Both the position numbers and the translations under genes were made by a program. A stretch of DNA of 14,320 nt from JAAZPT01 sp964544955. Lineage in GTDB: Bacteria > Bacillota > Clostridia > Christensenellales > Aristaeellaceae. The notes under the pieces were generated by a model. It saw only the letters and a list, made by a program, of their open reading frames with translations, ran no database searches and was not told where the DNA came from. Each line of letters starts with the position of its first letter. Within the stretch, counting starts at the first letter, position 1. The stretch lies in assembly GCA_964544955.1 (NCBI GenBank), contig CAZJEB010000020.1:1-14320 (forward strand), read 5' to 3'. Positions 4,481 through 13,067 of this stretch are shown here, in pieces.

Positions 4481-7273
4481 ATGAATATAGATTTATCAAA
4501 ATTTCTTTGGGCAAAAAAGAGTTCAAATAGTGATGAATGGCTACCTTTATATGTTCATTTAGCAGATACAGGAAATACGATGGCTTTAATATGGGATTAT
4601 TGGTTACCAAAAGCTCAACAACGATTTTTGATAGATAATCTATTTACAATAAAAGATGAGGGATTTGAAGAAAAATCAGAAGATGAAATTGACGATGAAG
4701 TGGTTAAAAAATTTTGCCGTTTTATTGGAATGGTACATGATTTAGGTAAGGCCACACCTGTATTTCAAGGGAAGAAAAGTAGATATGAAGAAAATAAAAT
4801 TGATGAAGTTTTAAAAGAAAGGGCTTATGAATTTGGTTTTTATAACAGTAAAAGTGACTATATTAACTATGAAAATGCAAGCAAAACGCACCATGCTTTA
4901 GCTAGTGATATGTTGCTTATAAAACAAGGTATTCATAAAAATATAGCAGTAGTATGTGGCGCGCATCATGGATATCCACCAAATATTATAGATTATGTTA
5001 ACTATAAAATAGATGTATACCCAAAAAACTTTGGACATTCTAACAATGTTTGGCCAAATGATGTGTGGATAAAAGCCCAAAAAGAGTTATTTGAATTTGC
5101 TAAAAACACTTGTAAATATAATGCTATAGAAGATATTCCAGTTCCCAACCAACCAGCACAAGTATTGCTAAGTGGCATGCTTGTTATGGCAGATTGGATA
5201 AGCAGCAATGAAGAGTTGTTTAAATATATAGGGGCATATGATTCGCCTATTTTTAGCGAAGAAAGTCTTATTAAAAGGGCTATAGAGGCTTGGAAAAATA
5301 TTAACTTAACCACACATTGGCAACCTAATATTGAATGGTTAAGTGGAAGCTTATACTCAAAACGTTTTAATCAAATTCTAAATTTTATCCCCAATCCCGT
5401 ACAATCAAAGGCTGAAGAAATTGCAGTAAATATTAAAAAGCCAGGATTAATAATTATTGAGGCAGCTATGGGGCAAGGTAAAACAGAAGCAGCACTTGTT
5501 TGCGCTGAAATATTAGCACAAAAAAGTGGAGCATCTGGTATATTTTTTGCGCTACCTACACAAGCCACATCAGATGGTATTTTTCCTAGAATAATTGATT
5601 GGTTAAGTAATTTTAATGAAGAAAACAGATCAATTAGATTAGCCCATGGCAAAGCACAGTTTAACAAAAGATATTCAAACTTAGCTAAGATAGGATCTTC
5701 TAAAAACCTTTATGAAGAGGACTTAGATAAAAAAGAAAATAAAATATTCGTGCATCAATGGTTTGAGGGCGGCAAAAAAGCATTATTAGATCATTTTGTT
5801 GTGGGCACTATAGATCAGCTTTTATTAGCAGCTTTAAAGCAAAAACATTTTATGCTAAGGCATTTAGGCATAGCAGGCAAAGTAGTTATTATTGATGAAT
5901 GCCATGCTTTTGATGCCTATATGAATGTTTACCTTAAAAAAGCATTAGAATGGCTTGGAGCCTATGGAGTGCCAGTTATACTTTTATCTGCAACATTATC
6001 TAGGCAACAAAGGGAAAGCCTTGTTATGGAGTACCAAAAAGGAAATCAATTTAAAAAACCAAACTATTTAAAAGATGATAAAAACTTTAGCTATCCATTA
6101 ATTACATATAGTGATGGGAATATTATTAAAGAAATTGCTATAGAAGATAAGTCTAGTAAAAAGCTTGTAGAAGTTGATATGCTGGAGGATACGAAACTTA
6201 TTGATTTTCTATATAGAAAATTAGAACAGGGAGGTATTGTTGGAATAATATTAAATACAGTGAAAAGAGCGCAAGAAGTTTATGGCCTAATATCGTCTGT
6301 ATTTAAAGAGGAAGCGGTACTGTTGCATAGCCAATTTTTAGCACCACATAGGGCTGAAAAAGAAAGCGAATTGATTACAGAATTAGGAAAGAATTATAGT
6401 AATAGACCAAAACTTAAAATTGTTATAGGCACTCAAATTTTTGAACAAAGCTTTAATGTGGATTTTGATTTGCTTATAACTGAACTTTGCCCTGTGGACT
6501 TACTTTTACAACGTATAGGTAGATTACATAGGTTTAAACTAGAGCGGCAAAAAAAGCTTAAAGTACCAACTTGTTATATACTTCACCCCAAAGATGAGCT
6601 TTGGAATAGTGGAACAGAAAAAGTTTATCCTAAATATTTGCTTGAATCCACAAAGGACATTTTACCAAAAAAAATAAATATTCCAGAGGACATACCAATT
6701 CTTGTACAAAAACTTTATGATGATGAGTTTAAATTTGAAAAAGATAGGGAAGAATATCTTTTTAAAATTGAAGGTGGAGAGAGGAAGGCAAGCGCCTTTA
6801 ATATACAGCCCCCTTTGTTAGATGATGTAGAATATAATATTAGAAGCTTTTTAGAACATAATGGAAGCTTAGATGAAAAAATAGCAGAGGCAAGGGTTAG
6901 GGACAGTGACCCGTCAATAGAAGTTATTTTAGTTAAAGAAACCAAAGAAGAACATTTAGTGTTTGAATATGAAGGAAAAAATTATAGTATAATAAAAAAT
7001 ATGATATTAGATGACGAAACTGCAAAAGCATTGGCTTGCCAAAAAATACGCTTGCCAAGAGTACTTTGTGCGTATGGTAATTTAAGAAAGACAATAGAAT
7101 ATCTTGAAATATTAAATAAAGATAAATTTGCTTATTTGCAACAGTATAGCTGGCTTAAAGGTGAACTTATATTACCATTAAACAAGGATGGTGTTGCTAG
7201 AATTAATAATTGGATATTATATTATGATAAAAATTATGGTTTAAGATACAAAAAGGAGGGAGTAAATGAGTAA
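4481..7273 (+). CDS. cas3: CRISPR-associated nuclease-helicase Cas3 (type I-E)
   Basis: 930 aa, close to the usual length for type I-E Cas3. It is the effector that Cascade recruits to the displaced strand, which it nicks and degrades while moving along DNA. The N-terminal HD nuclease domain has H26 (YVHLADT), HD at 86-87 with K90 (MVHDLGK), HH at 137-138 and HH at 162-163 (GAHHGYPPN), then ADW at 237-239. The superfamily 2 helicase part has Walker A AAMGQGKT (328-335), DECH (472-475), SATL (503-506), GTQIFEQSFNVDFD (650-663) and QRIGRLHR (677-684), followed by a C-terminal accessory domain. All key motifs are present, so it should be active. It is the first gene of the operon. AGGAG and GAGGT lie at 4464-4476. 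It overlaps cse1 by 8 nt. Confidence 0.97.
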   Translation: MNIDLSKFLWAKKSSNSDEWLPLYVHLADTGNTMALIWDYWLPKAQQRFLIDNLFTIKDEGFEEKSEDEIDDEVVKKFCRFIGMVHDLGKATPVFQGKKSRYEENKIDEVLKERAYEFGFYNSKSDYINYENASKTHHALASDMLLIKQGIHKNIAVVCGAHHGYPPNIIDYVNYKIDVYPKNFGHSNNVWPNDVWIKAQKELFEFAKNTCKYNAIEDIPVPNQPAQVLLSGMLVMADWISSNEELFKYIGAYDSPIFSEESLIKRAIEAWKNINLTTHWQPNIEWLSGSLYSKRFNQILNFIPNPVQSKAEEIAVNIKKPGLIIIEAAMGQGKTEAALVCAEILAQKSGASGIFFALPTQATSDGIFPRIIDWLSNFNEENRSIRLAHGKAQFNKRYSNLAKIGSSKNLYEEDLDKKENKIFVHQWFEGGKKALLDHFVVGTIDQLLLAALKQKHFMLRHLGIAGKVVIIDECHAFDAYMNVYLKKALEWLGAYGVPVILLSATLSRQQRESLVMEYQKGNQFKKPNYLKDDKNFSYPLITYSDGNIIKEIAIEDKSSKKLVEVDMLEDTKLIDFLYRKLEQGGIVGIILNTVKRAQEVYGLISSVFKEEAVLLHSQFLAPHRAEKESELITELGKNYSNRPKLKIVIGTQIFEQSFNVDFDLLITELCPVDLLLQRIGRLHRFKLERQKKLKVPTCYILHPKDELWNSGTEKVYPKYLLESTKDILPKKINIPEDIPILVQKLYDDEFKFEKDREEYLFKIEGGERKASAFNIQPPLLDDVEYNIRSFLEHNGSLDEKIAEARVRDSDPSIEVILVKETKEEHLVFEYEGKNYSIIKNMILDDETAKALACQKIRLPRVLCAYGNLRKTIEYLEILNKDKFAYLQQYSWLKGELILPLNKDGVARINNWILYYDKNYGLRYKKEGVNE

Positions 7274-8948
7274 GGAATTTAACCTTTTGGATGAGAAATG
7301 GATATTGGTACTAAATCCAACAGGTATGCTTGAAGAAGTTTCAATTTTAGAGTTTTTTGAAAATGCCCACAACTATAAAGCCTTTGGGGGAGAACTACCC
7401 ACCCAAGATGCATCGATATTGCGTTTGCTTTTAGCCATATTGCATGCTACCTTTGGCAAAAAAGATGATGGTAGTTATGTTAAACTACCAATTAAAGAGC
7501 CAGAGGAAATGACTGTGATGGGAATATATAGGCGATGGAAATGGCTTTGGGACCAAGGAAAGTTCCCTATTGAATATATAAAAGATTATTTAGAAGAGTA
7601 TAGGGATAGGTTTTGGTTATTTCACGATGAAAGGCCTTTTTATCAGGTGGCGGGTTTAAGAGATGATGAATTAGGAACAGAATACCCAGCGTCTAAATTA
7701 AATGGTGAGATATCCGAAAGCAACAATAAACCAAGGTTGTTTTCTTCGCGCTATGGAGAAAAGAAAGATGAATTAAGTTATTCTGAAGCTGCACGTTGGC
7801 TTGTTCACATAATGAATTTTGACGATTCATCTGTTAAAAAGAGAAATGATGGTATACCGAACAAGGATAAACCAGCATCAGGAGTAGGATATTTAGGTCA
7901 AATAGGGCTTGTAATAGCAAATGGAAACAATCTTTTTGAAACATTAATGCTTAATTTTGTTATGCTAAAGGATGCTGGTGAACAATGGGGTGTAGAAAAA
8001 CCTAATTGGCATGCAGAAGAACCTAGAATAAGTGAACGTACCCCTATAAATATTCCTGATAATCTTTCAGAACTTATGACAATTCAGTCAAGGAGAATTT
8101 CGTTAAGCAATATTAAAAATGGGGTAAAATGCTCGCGTGTTGTTGGTTTCAGCACATTTGCTGGTGATTTTTTTGATAAAGCTAAGGTTGTAAATATAGA
8201 AAAAATGACATTATGGAGCTCAAAATTAAACGAAGAGGGATTTAACAAGCCAAAATTACATCAACCAGAAACACAATTATGGAGGGAGTTTTCCTCTTTA
8301 TTATCTCTTAGAGATAACAAACCACCAGGTATTTTAAGTTGGACAATGGAAATAATGTCTCAATTTGAACATAGTTTTTTCTTAACTGATAGACAAATAT
8401 TTATAACTACAGCCTCGGTGGTTTATGGAGCAAGCAATTCCTCGTTTGGAGAAATCTTTAGTGACTCAATTAGCTTTAGTGCCACTATTCTTAAAAAACT
8501 AAATGAACATTATATTTATCGCATACAGAATGAAGTTGCTTGGACTGAGAGTGTAGTGAATCTATTACGTGATTTAGCAAATGACTTAGCAATTGCAAGA
8601 GGGGAGAGAGCTGAAAAAGAAAGAGGATTTTCAAAAGTTGATGATAAAATAAGTAGAATAAAAGGATTTGCATACAGCCAGTTAGACAATCAATTTAGGA
8701 TTTGGTTAGTAGAAATTAACCCAGAAAAGAATGATGATTTTGATTTCTATTCGGGAAAATGGCGTCGTATTTGTTTAAAAACAATAGATAATTTAGCTAA
8801 AAACCTAATAGAAGAAGGTGGACTAAGAGTTATTGTTGGAAATATTTATAAAAAAGAGCTTTATACAGCAGCAAAATCTTACAATATATTTAAATCAGGT
8901 TTAGTAAACAATCTAAAAAATGAAAAGGAGGAAGTGAAACATGAGTAA
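7266..8948 (+). CDS. cse1: Cascade large subunit Cse1 (CasA)
   Basis: 560 aa, a little longer than the E. coli protein (about 500 aa). Cse1 recognises the PAM on invading DNA, helps open the duplex and docks Cas3. Family features seen: FNLLDEKWILV at the N-terminus (5-15), LLLAILHATFG (54-64), RFWLFHDERPFYQV (115-128), YSEAARWLVH (172-181), GYLGQIGLV (208-216) and a helical C-terminal domain. The start lies 6 nt after AAGGAGG (7253-7259). The sequence ATGAGTAA forms an 8-nt overlap with cas3, and the same 8-nt overlap recurs at the cse1-cse2 junction. Identification rests on these blocks and on its place in the operon. Confidence 0.95.
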   Translation: MSKEFNLLDEKWILVLNPTGMLEEVSILEFFENAHNYKAFGGELPTQDASILRLLLAILHATFGKKDDGSYVKLPIKEPEEMTVMGIYRRWKWLWDQGKFPIEYIKDYLEEYRDRFWLFHDERPFYQVAGLRDDELGTEYPASKLNGEISESNNKPRLFSSRYGEKKDELSYSEAARWLVHIMNFDDSSVKKRNDGIPNKDKPASGVGYLGQIGLVIANGNNLFETLMLNFVMLKDAGEQWGVEKPNWHAEEPRISERTPINIPDNLSELMTIQSRRISLSNIKNGVKCSRVVGFSTFAGDFFDKAKVVNIEKMTLWSSKLNEEGFNKPKLHQPETQLWREFSSLLSLRDNKPPGILSWTMEIMSQFEHSFFLTDRQIFITTASVVYGASNSSFGEIFSDSISFSATILKKLNEHYIYRIQNEVAWTESVVNLLRDLANDLAIARGERAEKERGFSKVDDKISRIKGFAYSQLDNQFRIWLVEINPEKNDDFDFYSGKWRRICLKTIDNLAKNLIEEGGLRVIVGNIYKKELYTAAKSYNIFKSGLVNNLKNEKEEVKHE

Positions 8949-9647
8949 AGCCATAACAGATGTTGGTATATATGTACATAGCCAAATATCAAGTTTATTA
9001 TTTTCGTCAAATGATGCATACATACGCTCTACATTGGCAAAATTACGTAAAGGTGCTGGCAAAGAAGTGGGAGAAGTTCCTGAAATTTGGGATATTACAT
9101 TATTGAATATATCTGATAAATGGATGAGTAAAGATGGCAACCCTACCAAAGAAGAGATTGTTATACATACAGCAATCACATATTTTGCCCTACACCAACA
9201 AGGTAAAGACATAAAAACACAAGCGATGCATATAAAAGGTGTTAGTTTAGGCGATGCGATTAATAAGCTTTACTTAAAATATGACAAACAAGATACAATT
9301 AANNNNNNNNNNNNNNNNNNNNNNNNNNNNNNNNNNNNNNNNNNNNNNNNNNNNNNNNNNNNNNNNNNNNNNNNNNNNNNNNNNNNNNNNNNNNNNNNNN
9401 NNACAAACAAGATACAATTAAGAAACGTTTTGATGTAATTGTTACTTCTAGCTCAATTAAGGAGTTAACGTATCACTTAAGGGGGATTATTCAGCTGTTA
9501 AAAAAGGAAGGTATTGGTTTAGACTATGGAAAACTAGCTGATGATTTATTGTTTTATCAAATACCCAAATCAACAAACAAAGTTCGCTTAAAATGGGGAC
9601 AAGATTTTTATAAAATTAATAAAAAAGAAGAAATAAAGGAGCAATAA
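8941..9647 (+). CDS. cse2: Cascade small subunit Cse2 (CasB), interrupted by an assembly gap
   Basis: Cse2 forms the dimeric belly of Cascade that holds the displaced strand. The N-terminal part shows the family block TLAKLRKGAGKEVGEVPEIW. The C-terminal part after the gap reads IKELTYHLRGIIQLLKKEG, LDYGKLADDLLFYQ and VRLKWGQDFYK, also typical. A run of 100 N (9303-9402) sits between. The 19 bases before it (9284-9302) equal the 19 after it (9403-9421). Removing the N run and one copy leaves 588 nt in frame, a 195-aa protein ending at the TAA 9645-9647. The start follows AAGGAGG (8925-8931) and overlaps the cse1 stop by 8 nt. The gene is probably intact in the organism. Confidence 0.93.
9303..9402. 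other. Assembly gap (100 N) with overlapping flanks, inside cse2
   Basis: The run is exactly 100 unknown bases, the usual placeholder for unknown size. ACAAACAAGATACAATTAA is present on both sides of it. The two contig ends therefore most likely overlap, and nothing is missing. Confidence 0.9.
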
Positions 9648-9648
9648 T

Positions 9649-10707
9649 ATGAGTAATGAAAGATTATTTGTGGATATCCACGTTTTACAAACCTTACCAC
9701 CAAGCTGTGCTAACCGTGATGATACTGGTAGCCCTAAAACTGCAATATATGGAGGAGCAACAAGAGCAAGAGTTTCATCGCAAAGTTGGAAAAGAGCAAT
9801 GCGTGAAGAATTTAAAGATATTTTTGATGAAAAAGATCTGTCAGTTAGAACAAAAAAAGCGGTTGAAATGCTTGCAGATGTTCTTTTTAAAAAGGGCATA
9901 ACAGAAGACAATATTAATATTGCTGAAAGTTTACTAAAAAAGGCTAAATTTGGAATAAAAGCAAAAGATAAAACTACGGAAGCATTATTCTTCTTTAGTT
10001 TTGCTCAAGCTAATGCTTTAGCAGAACTTTATATAAAGAACAATGAAATTAACGATGAAGATATAAAAAAAGCATTAGAAGAGAATTTGGGCTTTGATAT
10101 TGCTTTGTTTGGTAGAATGGTAGCTGGGAAGAAATCTCTAAGTTCAGATGCCTGCTCACAAGTTGCTCATGCGATTTCTACTCACGAAGCAACCACTGAA
10201 TATGACTATTTTACTGCATTAGATGAATACTCCGACGAAGAAACAGGGGCAGGCCACATGGGTACGGTTGAATTTAACTCTGCTACAATGTATAGGTATG
10301 CTACCATTGCTGTTCATGCATTAAATAAACTTTTGGGCAAAGATACTAAAAAGGTGGTGGAAGCCTTTGTTGATGCATTTTGTTTAAGTATGCCAACGGG
10401 CAAACAAAATACTTTTGCAAATAGGACCTTCCCTGATGCTATACTTGTTACGTTAAGGAACGATCAACCAGTAAATCTTGTAGGGGCATTTGAAAAACCT
10501 GTTCAAAGTTCTGATAATGGCTTTGTAAAGCCGTCTTGTAAAAAATTAGTTCAATATGCAAATGAAATATATGAATCTTTTTCCAAACCTGTTGTTACAT
10601 ATGTTCTGGGCGAAGACTTATCAGAACTAGGCAAAAAACTTAACATGAAAGAACTATCTACAAAAACAGCAGAAAGTGCAATGGAATTATTGTTAGGTGG
10701 TAAATAA
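9649..10707 (+). CDS. cas7: Cascade backbone subunit Cas7e (CasC/Cse4)
   Basis: 352 aa, typical for Cas7e (about 350-370). Six copies form the crRNA-binding backbone of Cascade. Family blocks: FVDIHVLQTLPPSCANRDD (7-25), GGATRARVSSQSWKRAMR (35-52), the core strand IALFGRMVA (151-159), AHAISTH (173-179), GHMGTVEFNSATMYRYA (202-218) and MPTGKQNTFANRTFPD (248-263). The ATG at 9649 is 1 nt after the cse2 stop, with AAGGAG about 7 nt upstream. It is followed after 1 nt by cas5e. No abnormality is seen. Confidence 0.96.
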   Translation: MSNERLFVDIHVLQTLPPSCANRDDTGSPKTAIYGGATRARVSSQSWKRAMREEFKDIFDEKDLSVRTKKAVEMLADVLFKKGITEDNINIAESLLKKAKFGIKAKDKTTEALFFFSFAQANALAELYIKNNEINDEDIKKALEENLGFDIALFGRMVAGKKSLSSDACSQVAHAISTHEATTEYDYFTALDEYSDEETGAGHMGTVEFNSATMYRYATIAVHALNKLLGKDTKKVVEAFVDAFCLSMPTGKQNTFANRTFPDAILVTLRNDQPVNLVGAFEKPVQSSDNGFVKPSCKKLVQYANEIYESFSKPVVTYVLGEDLSELGKKLNMKELSTKTAESAMELLLGGK

Positions 10708-10708
10708 T

Positions 10709-11437
10709 ATGGCAATATTGTTGCTAAAAATAGCTGCCCCTTTACAATCGTGGGGAATAAATTCAAAATTTAATATTAGAAGAACAAACGATTTTCCTAC
10801 TAAAAGTGCAATTGTTGGTATGATTGCAAGCGCTATGNNNNNNNNNNNNNNNNNNNNNNNNNNNNNNNNNNNNNNNNNNNNNNNNNNNNNNNNNNNNNNN
10901 NNNNNNNNNNNNNNNNNNNNNNNNNNNNNNNNNNNNNGAGAACTTTTGATAGACTTTCATACTGTTTCAGCTGATGACCCATATACAACATACAGGCACT
11001 ATCTTAGTGATGCTATTTTTCTTGTGGGCTTAGAGGGAGAAAAAGATTTAATTTATAATATTGAAAGAGCGTTAAAAACCCCGTATTATCCGCTGTTTTT
11101 TGGTAGAAGATCTTGCCCCCCAGCAGGCAATATGCTTATTGGAGTTATTGAGGAAGAAAGCTTGGAAAAACTCCTTTCAGAACATGAAAGCTTGGCAAAA
11201 AACAGCCGTATACATCAGGGGGATAAAGTAGCTATTTTTATTGAGCCGCTAGAAGGTGAAATTCCACATTATTTTTTAAAGGATAATCCAATATCTTTTA
11301 GTCAAAACCATCGCCAATTTGAGTGCCGTGGTGTTAAGGAAATATATATTGATAGAAGTAATGGTGTTGTTCAAGAAAATGAAGTGAAAGAAACATATCA
11401 AAGTACCCATGACCCCCTTGAGCCATTTGGAGGATGA
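10709..11437 (+). CDS. cas5: Cascade subunit Cas5e (CasD), interrupted by an assembly gap
   Basis: Cas5e caps the 5' handle end of the crRNA in Cascade. The ATG at 10709, 1 nt after the cas7 stop, is preferred to a GTG at 10697 that overlaps cas7. Residues 2-43 carry LLLKIAAPLQSWG and FPTKSAIVGMIASA. After 100 N (10838-10937) the gene continues with LLIDFHTVSADDPYTTYRHY, LSDAIFLVGLEG, FFGRRSCPPAG and a stop at 11435-11437. The flanks do not overlap, so real sequence is missing. Comparison with the family suggests about 25-35 residues between the flanks, an estimate from memory of E. coli and actinobacterial Cas5e. That the frame stays open across exactly 100 N is coincidence. It was probably an intact gene of about 235-245 aa. 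Confidence 0.93.
   Translation: MAILLLKIAAPLQSWGINSKFNIRRTNDFPTKSAIVGMIASAMXXXXXXXXXXXXXXXXXXXXXXXXXXXXXXXXXXELLIDFHTVSADDPYTTYRHYLSDAIFLVGLEGEKDLIYNIERALKTPYYPLFFGRRSCPPAGNMLIGVIEEESLEKLLSEHESLAKNSRIHQGDKVAIFIEPLEGEIPHYFLKDNPISFSQNHRQFECRGVKEIYIDRSNGVVQENEVKETYQSTHDPLEPFGG
10838..10937. other. Assembly gap (100 N) inside cas5e
   Basis: Exactly 100 unknown bases. The left flank ends GCAAGCGCTATG and the right flank begins GAGAACTTTTGATAG, with no shared sequence. Some real cas5e coding sequence is therefore absent and its length is unknown. Confidence 0.95.
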
Positions 11438-11440
11438 TAT

Positions 11441-12124
11441 ATGTACTTATCAAGATTAAGTTTAGATATTAAAGATAGAAATACCATAAAAATAATTAAT
11501 AATCCAAGAAAAATACATGGTATTGTGGAAGCTTGCTTTAATGACGCAAATGATAGAAACCTATGGCGTTTGGACTATAGCTCAAACTATACTTATATTT
11601 ACATAATGAGCCCACACGAGCCTAATTTTAGCAATGCGAAAGAACAACTAAACCTAAATAAGGAAAATGCCATTATTACAAAGAATATGGATAAGCTTTT
11701 TGATTCCTTTAAACAAGGGCAATATTGGCATTTTAGATTAAGGGCTAACCCAGTAAAAGCTGTAAAACAGGAAGCAGGGCGAGGCAAAAGAACAGCGCTT
11801 GCCTCAATTGAAAGCCAAAAACAATGGTTTTTGGATAGAAAGGATCAATGGGGCTTTGAAATAAACAACAAAGAGATTGAAAACCCTGAAACAAACGAAA
11901 CAACTTTATTGTACGATTTTAACATTTTAGAAAAAAGCTGGATATCCTTTGAAAAATATGCGAATGTGGGCAAAAAACATAATGTTAAAATATTGACTGT
12001 AACATATGAAGGCAACTTATTTATAACAGATGTTGAATTGTTTAAAGAAAATTTAAAACTTGGATTTGGAAAGGGGAAAGCCTATGGATGTGGTTTAATG
12101 ACATTGGCTTTTCCACATATTTAA
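11441..12124 (+). CDS. cas6e: CRISPR RNA endonuclease Cas6e (CasE/Cse3)
   Basis: 227 aa, within the family range (about 200-230). It cuts the repeat hairpin of the precursor transcript at the 3' base of the stem and stays bound to the crRNA 3' end. The N-terminal strand MYLSRLSLDI is typical. H26 in NPRKIHGIVEACF is in the place of the catalytic histidine (H20 in E. coli, H26 in Thermus). A basic region follows (RLRANPVKAVKQEAGRGKR). The C-terminal glycine-rich loop LGFGKGKAYGCGLMTLA (207-223) contacts RNA in relatives. GGAGG at 11429-11433 precedes the ATG. It starts 3 nt after cas5e. All expected residues are present. Confidence 0.95.
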   Translation: MYLSRLSLDIKDRNTIKIINNPRKIHGIVEACFNDANDRNLWRLDYSSNYTYIYIMSPHEPNFSNAKEQLNLNKENAIITKNMDKLFDSFKQGQYWHFRLRANPVKAVKQEAGRGKRTALASIESQKQWFLDRKDQWGFEINNKEIENPETNETTLLYDFNILEKSWISFEKYANVGKKHNVKILTVTYEGNLFITDVELFKENLKLGFGKGKAYGCGLMTLAFPHI

Positions 12125-12125
12125 T

Positions 12126-13067
12126 ATGAGCAATATTTCAGGAAAAAAACCAGAACTTGATGAGTTGCCAAGATTTTCTGATAGAATTACATTTTTATAC
12201 CTTGAGCGTTGCCAAATATCAAGAAAAGATGGAGCGATTATGGTAAATGAGCAACGTGGTAAAATATTAATTCCCGCTGCAACAATAGGTGTTCTTTTTC
12301 TTGGGCCTGGTACAGATATATCCCATAGAGCTATGGAGCTTATTGGGGCAGTTGGGTGCTGTGTAATTTGGGTTGGGGAACAAGGAGTTAGATATTATGC
12401 CCATGGTCAGCCTTTAACGCATACAGCAAGCTTATTAATAAACCAAGCAAAGCTTGTTTCAAATGAAAGGTTGAGGCTTAAGGTTGCAAGGCAAATGTAT
12501 CAAATGCGCTTTCCAAATGAGGATGTAAGTAGTTGCAACATGCAGGTTTTAAGGGGAAAAGAAGGCGCAAGAATAAGAGGTGTATACAGAGAAGCGTCTA
12601 AAAAAACTGGCATACCATGGAACCGTAGGGATTATAAGCCTGAAAACTTTGATTTAAGCGATCCAATAAATAAAGCTTTATCAGCAGCGCATGCTTGTTT
12701 ATATGGAATTGTTCATAGTGCAATAGTTGCCCTTGGATGTTCGCCTGGTTTAGGTTTTATTCATACGGGACACGAGCGATCTTTTGTATATGATATAGCT
12801 GATTTATACAAGGCTGAAATAAGTATACCTTTATCCTTTCAAATTACAGCAGATGAGCCAGATGATATCGGTAGCGCAATAAGGCACCGTATTAGGGATG
12901 AATTTGAAAAAGAAAAACTTATTGAGCGAATTACAAGGGATATAATAACTTTACTTGATGCAAAATTTCAACTTACAAATTTAGACTTTAGCACTTTAGA
13001 ACTTTGGGATAAAGATGGCAATGTAAACAGCGGAGTTGCCTATAATTATGATGGTGATGAATTGTGA
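12126..13067 (+). CDS. cas1: CRISPR integrase Cas1 (type I-E)
   Basis: 313 aa, near the E. coli length of 305. Cas1 with Cas2 inserts new spacers at the leader end of the array. The beta-rich N-terminal domain has DRITFLYLERCQISRKDGA, LFLGPGTDISH and VIWVGEQGVRYYAHGQP. The helical catalytic domain has the metal-binding set E146 (RGKEGAR), H213 (FIHTGH), D223 and D226 (VYDIAD), matching E141, H208, D218 and D221 of E. coli. It should be active. The ATG lies 1 nt after the cas6e stop with no clear ribosome site, so translation is probably coupled. It overlaps the next gene by 4 nt (GTGA). Confidence 0.96.
   Translation: MSNISGKKPELDELPRFSDRITFLYLERCQISRKDGAIMVNEQRGKILIPAATIGVLFLGPGTDISHRAMELIGAVGCCVIWVGEQGVRYYAHGQPLTHTASLLINQAKLVSNERLRLKVARQMYQMRFPNEDVSSCNMQVLRGKEGARIRGVYREASKKTGIPWNRRDYKPENFDLSDPINKALSAAHACLYGIVHSAIVALGCSPGLGFIHTGHERSFVYDIADLYKAEISIPLSFQITADEPDDIGSAIRHRIRDEFEKEKLIERITRDIITLLDAKFQLTNLDFSTLELWDKDGNVNSGVAYNYDGDEL

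Noticed and set aside
5002..5667. Minus-strand open frames inside cas3
   Set aside because: They lie opposite a well-supported gene, lack ribosome sites and have no coherent domain content. The same applies to the other antisense frames within cas genes.
9656..9901. 81-aa frame overlapping the start of cas7
   Set aside because: Out of frame with the clear Cas7e motifs and without its own ribosome binding site.
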